Source: Chloroflexota bacterium
GTDB taxonomy: Bacteria; Chloroflexota; Dormibacteria; Dormibacterales; Dormibacteraceae
DNA length: 9,427 nucleotides
Assembly (NCBI GenBank): GCA_005880755.1
Contig: VBGV01000240.1
Span: 1 to 9,427 of the forward strand
Direction: 5' to 3'
Positions 6,820-9,427 of the stretch are shown here, piece after piece. The position numbers and the translations under genes were made by a program. The notes beneath the pieces were generated by a model. The model searched no databases. It was not told the origin of the DNA and saw only the letters and a list, made by a program, of their open reading frames with translations. Numbering within the stretch: position 1 is the first letter of the stretch; every line of letters starts with the position of its first letter.

Positions 6820-7223
6820 CCAAGCGAATCCTGGTCCTGATCGTCGAGGACAACGAGGCCAACCAGCTGCTCGCCAGCGCGGTGCTCGAGCTCGAAGGGT
6901 TTGAGGTGCGGATCGCCGGTTCCGGACCCGAAGCCCTCGACGTGCTGCGCGACTGCGTTCCCGACCTGATCCTGATGGACGTCCAGCTGCCCGGCCAGGA
7001 TGGGCTCACGCTGACGCGCCTGATCAAGTCGGACCCAGCCACATCCGCCATCCCTGTGGTGGCGCTCACGGCCCACGCGATGACCGGCGACCGCGAGCTG
7101 GCTCTGGCGGCCGGATGCGCCGCCTACATCTCCAAACCGATCGACACGCGCACCTTTGGCGTCCAGGTGAGGCAGTTCCTCTCCGCCGCGGTCGACGGCG
7201 ACCGCCGTGCGGTCGCCCAGTGA
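6816..7223 (+). CDS. Stand-alone response regulator receiver (135 aa)
   Basis: This is a single receiver domain with no output domain, DivK/CheY-like. Phosphorylation by a histidine kinase, most likely the hybrid kinase just upstream, would switch its protein contacts. Visible key residues: E11/D12 acidic pair, phospho-acceptor D55 in LMDVQLPGQDG, T85 in ALTAHAM, and K107 in YISKPID. The fold is complete (about 4-125), followed by a short charged tail (DGDRRAVAQ). The LTAHAM and AAGCAAYISKP patterns are typical of receivers working with hybrid kinases and multi-step relays. The ATG overlaps the kinase stop codon (6816-6819), and the stop overlaps the GTG start of the next receiver (7220-7223). 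Its partner is inferred from position only. Confidence 0.93.
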   Translation: MTKRILVLIVEDNEANQLLASAVLELEGFEVRIAGSGPEALDVLRDCVPDLILMDVQLPGQDGLTLTRLIKSDPATSAIPVVALTAHAMTGDRELALAAGCAAYISKPIDTRTFGVQVRQFLSAAVDGDRRAVAQ

Positions 7224-7594
7224 GCGAGCGCAACCGCATTCTCGTCGCCGACGACGACCCTGCGAGCGCCGAGCTACTCACCTATTTTCTGGAATCGCAT
7301 GGTTTCCAGGTCTCGACCGCGAACGACGGCAATCGCGCGCTCGAGATGGGAACGAGCGGGGACTACCAGCTCGTGATTCTCGACGTCCACATGCCGATGT
7401 ACGACGGCGTCGAAGTGCTGCAGTTCCTGCGCAAGAGATACGTCCTGCGGCCGATCAAGGTGATCGCGCTTACCGGCGACCTCTCGGACGAGGTCCGGCA
7501 AGCGCTCGAAGGCAATGGGATCGACAGCTTCATCACCAAGCCTGTCGACCTGGCACTGCTACGTGAGGAAGTGAATCGCCTGATGGCGGCCTAG
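7220..7594 (+). CDS. Stand-alone response regulator receiver (124 aa, GTG start)
   Basis: This is a second single-domain receiver. Key residues: D11/D12/D13 acidic cluster, phospho-acceptor D55 in ILDVHMPMYDG, T85 in ALTGDLSDE, K107 in FITKPVD. Length and end (VNRLMAA) fit one complete receiver without an output domain. The frame is open further upstream to an ATG at 7115, but that extension is arginine-rich and out of character because it reads the preceding receiver in another frame. GTG 7220, whose last two bases begin the stop TGA of the preceding gene (7221-7223), gives a start right at the first beta strand (RILVADDDP) and is preferred. The protein differs clearly from the preceding receiver, so it is not a recent duplicate. 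Likely fed by the hybrid kinase (inference). Confidence 0.9.
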   Translation: MSERNRILVADDDPASAELLTYFLESHGFQVSTANDGNRALEMGTSGDYQLVILDVHMPMYDGVEVLQFLRKRYVLRPIKVIALTGDLSDEVRQALEGNGIDSFITKPVDLALLREEVNRLMAA

Positions 7595-7605
7595 GCGGTG
7601 GGCCT

Positions 7606-7950
7606 ATGATCGCGGTCTCGCCGGTCGGCATCGACCCCGAGCTGGTCGAGGTGACGCCGTGGGTTCTCCTCGTCGTGAGCGATGCGCGCAAGCTGCGGCT
7701 GGTCCGCGCTGCCTTCGAGCGTGCGGGGTTCGGGGTGGAGGTTGCGGCGTCGGTCGAGAACGCGTACGAATGCATCGCGGTCATGACGCCGGCGCTGATC
7801 GTGATCGACGAGCGGCTACCAGGTCCGGGTGACCTTCTGTATCGTGCGCGGGCGGTCGGGGTCGAAGCCTCGAGCGACCGCGACGCGGTGAGCCAGCAGC
7901 TGGCCGGAGACGGCCAGCGTGACCGGGGTGAGCTCTTCAGGGAGCCCTGA
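7606..7950 (+). CDS. Truncated receiver-like ORF, probably a decayed gene (114 aa)
   Basis: Residues about 18-74 read as the first half of a receiver: beta-1 WVLLVVSDA, helix KLRLVRAAFERAG, beta-2 VEVAAS, helix, and beta-3 with D68 in IVIDERLPG. The first acidic residue is serine (S25), only D26 remains, and everything after beta-3 (the Thr/Ser, Lys and last two helices and strands) is absent. From about 7819 onward the sequence is the reverse strand of the 3' end of the SIS gene, which ends normally at 7816, so the ORF's last 42 residues are antisense read-through (arginine- and aspartate-rich) and not receiver. ATG 7606 follows the previous stop by 11 bp, with a weak GGTGGG ribosome site at 7597-7602. 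It is probably a remnant left by a deletion; a function for the half-domain is possible but unlikely. Confidence 0.6.
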   Translation: MIAVSPVGIDPELVEVTPWVLLVVSDARKLRLVRAAFERAGFGVEVAASVENAYECIAVMTPALIVIDERLPGPGDLLYRARAVGVEASSDRDAVSQQLAGDGQRDRGELFREP

Positions 7951-8841
7951 AGCGTCCACAAGGTGCAGCACTTTGCACCCCTTCTCCTCGAGTCGCGCCT
8001 TCACCGCTTCCAGGTTCGCGGCCACGTGCCCGCCGCCGTCGACGATGAGCGCCGGCAAACCTGCTTCGACCACCGCGATGGGCCCGTGCTCGAAGTCCGC
8101 CACCGACCATGCGCGCGCGAGCACGTAGCTCGTCTCGCTGAGCTTCAGCGCGATCTCCTCGGCGGTCGAGAAGTTGAAGCCGCGGCCGAGCACGATGGCA
8201 CGCGGGCCCATCAGAGACGGGACCAGGGCCTCGACCGACGTTTCCCTCTCGATCGTGCGGGCTATAGCCTCCGGCACGGCTTTGAGCGCGGACTCGAACG
8301 CCGGGTCCGGGCTCATCGCCTGCGAGATGAGGGCCAGGGCCAGCAGGCTCGCGGTGTACGTCTTCGAGGCTGGGACGCTGACCTCCGGACCAGCCTCCAG
8401 CGCGAGCACGAGGTCGGCGGCATCTGCGAGCCTGGATCGCGGGTCGTTCGTGATCGCGAGCGTGAGCACGCCCTGGCGCCTTGCTTCTTCGAGCACCGCG
8501 ACCACGTCCGGCGATTGACCCGACTGCGAGATGCCGATCACGCATTGGCCGTCCAGGCGTGGTGGACGAGCGTAGTGGGTGAACAGGGATGGCGCTGCAA
8601 GAGCGACGAGGGATTGATTCCGCGCGCCAAAGAGGTATTTCGCGTACAGAGCCGCGTGGTCGGAGCTGCCGCGTGCGGCGATCAGGAAGCCCCGCGGCCC
8701 CACCTCCCGAATGCGAGACGCAATCGTGTTGGCCGCTTCGGCGCCGTGGGCGAGCAGCCTGGCCGCAACCTCAGGCTGCTCGGCGATCTCCGCGCGAAAG
8801 CGGCTCACCGGAGCAGAAGCTCTCGCGCGAGTCGGACGCAC
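7816..8841 (-). CDS. SIS-domain sugar-phosphate isomerase/deaminase, GlmS-isomerase-like (341 aa)
   Basis: This is a cytoplasmic enzyme with two SIS domains like the isomerase half of GlmS, but without the N-terminal glutaminase. Such stand-alone proteins include NagB-II type glucosamine-6-phosphate deaminases and AgaS. SIS-1, about 35-170, has RGSSDHAALYAKY and the sugar-phosphate loop SQSGQSPD (105-112). SIS-2, about 200-330, has GRGFNFSTAEEIALKLSETS and the catalytic region DFEHGPIA. The C-terminal FDPDRPRTIQKVTRTW matches the family's usual end, so the gene is complete at 7816. The GTG start at 8841 follows the nagA stop by 13 bp. An internal GTG at 8808 (giving MSRFRAEIAEQP) fits the family's usual N-terminus as well; neither has a clear ribosome site. 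Adjacency to nagA favours glucosamine-6-phosphate to fructose-6-phosphate plus ammonia. The 3' end overlaps the convergent receiver remnant by 135 bp. Confidence 0.9.
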   Translation of the reverse strand: MRPTRARASAPVSRFRAEIAEQPEVAARLLAHGAEAANTIASRIREVGPRGFLIAARGSSDHAALYAKYLFGARNQSLVALAAPSLFTHYARPPRLDGQCVIGISQSGQSPDVVAVLEEARRQGVLTLAITNDPRSRLADAADLVLALEAGPEVSVPASKTYTASLLALALISQAMSPDPAFESALKAVPEAIARTIERETSVEALVPSLMGPRAIVLGRGFNFSTAEEIALKLSETSYVLARAWSVADFEHGPIAVVEAGLPALIVDGGGHVAANLEAVKARLEEKGCKVLHLVDASGLPEELTPVTLAVSGQLLAHRVAVARGFDPDRPRTIQKVTRTW

Positions 8842-8854
8842 GACAAGGGATGGC

Positions 8855-9427
8855 CTAGGAGCGTCGCGCGAATTTCACCACTCCCCGAATCATGGTCAGC
8901 CGCACGCGGAGGTCTGCATCGAGCACGACGAGGTCCGCGCAGGCACCCTCGCTGATGCGGCCCAGCCGGGTTTCCCCGAGCACGCGCGCCGGGACTGCGG
9001 AGGCCATGGTGATCGCACGCGAAATCCCAACGCCTGGCAGCCGAGCCATCACGCGCACGAGGTCCGGCATGGTGGCCGCGCTCCCCGCCAGCGTTCCGTC
9101 CTCCAGGCGGACGACCCGGCCGTCGCTGACCACCGCCCGCCCAGAAAGGGCGTAGGTCCCCGGCGCCGACCCGGCGGCGGATGTCTGGTCGGTGGTGAGC
9201 GCGATGCGCGAGGCGCCTTTGACGCGAAATAGCTGCTCGCAGACCGACGGATGCACGTGCTCACCGTCCGCGATCACGCCGGCCGTGACCCTGGGATCGA
9301 GGAGCAGGGCAAGTGCGATGCCCGGCCGCCGATGGTGCACCGGGGGCATGGCGTTGTAGATGTGCGTCCCGAAGCGGACTCCTGCCTCGACCGCTTTACG
9401 GCCCTGCTCGAAATCCGCGCCCGTGTG
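8855..9427 (-). CDS. nagA: N-acetylglucosamine-6-phosphate deacetylase, C-terminal part (cut by window edge)
   Basis: This amidohydrolase-superfamily enzyme removes acetate from N-acetylglucosamine-6-phosphate in amino-sugar catabolism or cell-wall recycling. The open frame continues to the window edge; the 190 visible residues are the C-terminal half. Near the start of the visible part is THIYNAMPPVHHRRPG (family pattern HLFNAM..LHHREPG, which includes metal and substrate histidines), then VIADGEHVHP, then TTDQTSAAG carrying the catalytic Asp (usual form TDAMAAAG), and GRISEGACADLVVLD near the end, the typical return to the beta-sandwich. The ATG at 9347-9349 is an internal methionine (of NAMPP), not the start, since conserved sequence continues upstream to 9427. 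The start and N-terminal metal-binding HxH-type region are outside the window. It lies 13 bp upstream of the SIS gene and is probably in the same operon. Confidence 0.93.
   Translation of the reverse strand, partial: HTGADFEQGRKAVEAGVRFGTHIYNAMPPVHHRRPGIALALLLDPRVTAGVIADGEHVHPSVCEQLFRVKGASRIALTTDQTSAAGSAPGTYALSGRAVVSDGRVVRLEDGTLAGSAATMPDLVRVMARLPGVGISRAITMASAVPARVLGETRLGRISEGACADLVVLDADLRVRLTMIRGVVKFARRS

Noticed and set aside
7115..7219. N-terminal extension of the second stand-alone receiver from ATG 7115
   Set aside because: The 35 added residues are arginine-rich and overlap the preceding receiver's conserved C-terminus in another frame; GTG 7220 with the GTGA overlap starts exactly before strand 1.
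7963..8955. Plus-strand open frame (330 codons) opposite the SIS gene
   Set aside because: Antisense to conserved SIS motifs; arginine- and histidine-rich with no domain.
8855..9349. ATG 9349 as the start of nagA
   Set aside because: Conserved family sequence (THIYNA and upstream EAGV) continues in frame to the window edge, so this methionine is internal.

Overview
GC-rich bacterial DNA with dense gene packing, GTG and TTG starts alongside ATG, and G/C-dominated third codon positions. The mix of multi-domain GAF/PAS sensors, a Hanks-type kinase and stacked receiver domains is typical of environmental Terrabacteria, such as Chloroflexota, Dormibacterota-like soil lineages or Actinobacteria. 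I cannot place it further from sequence alone. No rRNA, tRNA, CRISPR array, insertion sequence or phage gene is visible.

Layout. At the left edge a small conserved hypothetical protein runs on the minus strand (60-335). It is divergent, across a 68-bp AT-rich gap, from a PAS-GAF-GAF-LuxR one-component regulator (404-2104, plus). A 126-bp gap (2105-2230) holds two perfect inverted repeats and a weak promoter-like sequence. It is followed by a tightly packed plus-strand signalling operon: a previously unlisted 45-codon membrane miniprotein (2231-2368); a Ser/Thr kinase-receiver-HD-GYP triple fusion (2365-4209); a seven-helix membrane hybrid histidine kinase with two C-terminal receivers (4219-6819); two stand-alone receivers (6816-7223 and 7220-7594); and the front half of a third receiver (7606-7950). 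Three junctions are 4-bp stop/start overlaps (ATGA, ATGA, GTGA), and the other two gaps are 9 and 11 bp, so the set is almost certainly co-transcribed and translationally coupled.

The operon runs head-on into a minus-strand amino-sugar catabolic pair: a SIS-domain sugar isomerase/deaminase (7816-8841) and, upstream of it, nagA (8855-9427, cut by the window edge). The last receiver is broken exactly where the SIS gene ends, so the boundary looks like an old deletion or rearrangement junction.

How the genes may work together (inference). The LuxR-type regulator could sense a small ligand through its GAF/PAS domains and act at the dyads just downstream of its own gene. The membrane histidine kinase would feed phosphate to its own receivers, the two free receivers and the receiver inside the kinase-HD-GYP fusion. 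That fusion would join three signalling currencies in one polypeptide: Ser/Thr phosphorylation, His-Asp phosphotransfer and cyclic-di-GMP breakdown. This is the most unusual element of the window. The nagA/SIS pair appears functionally separate (N-acetylglucosamine-6-phosphate to fructose-6-phosphate).
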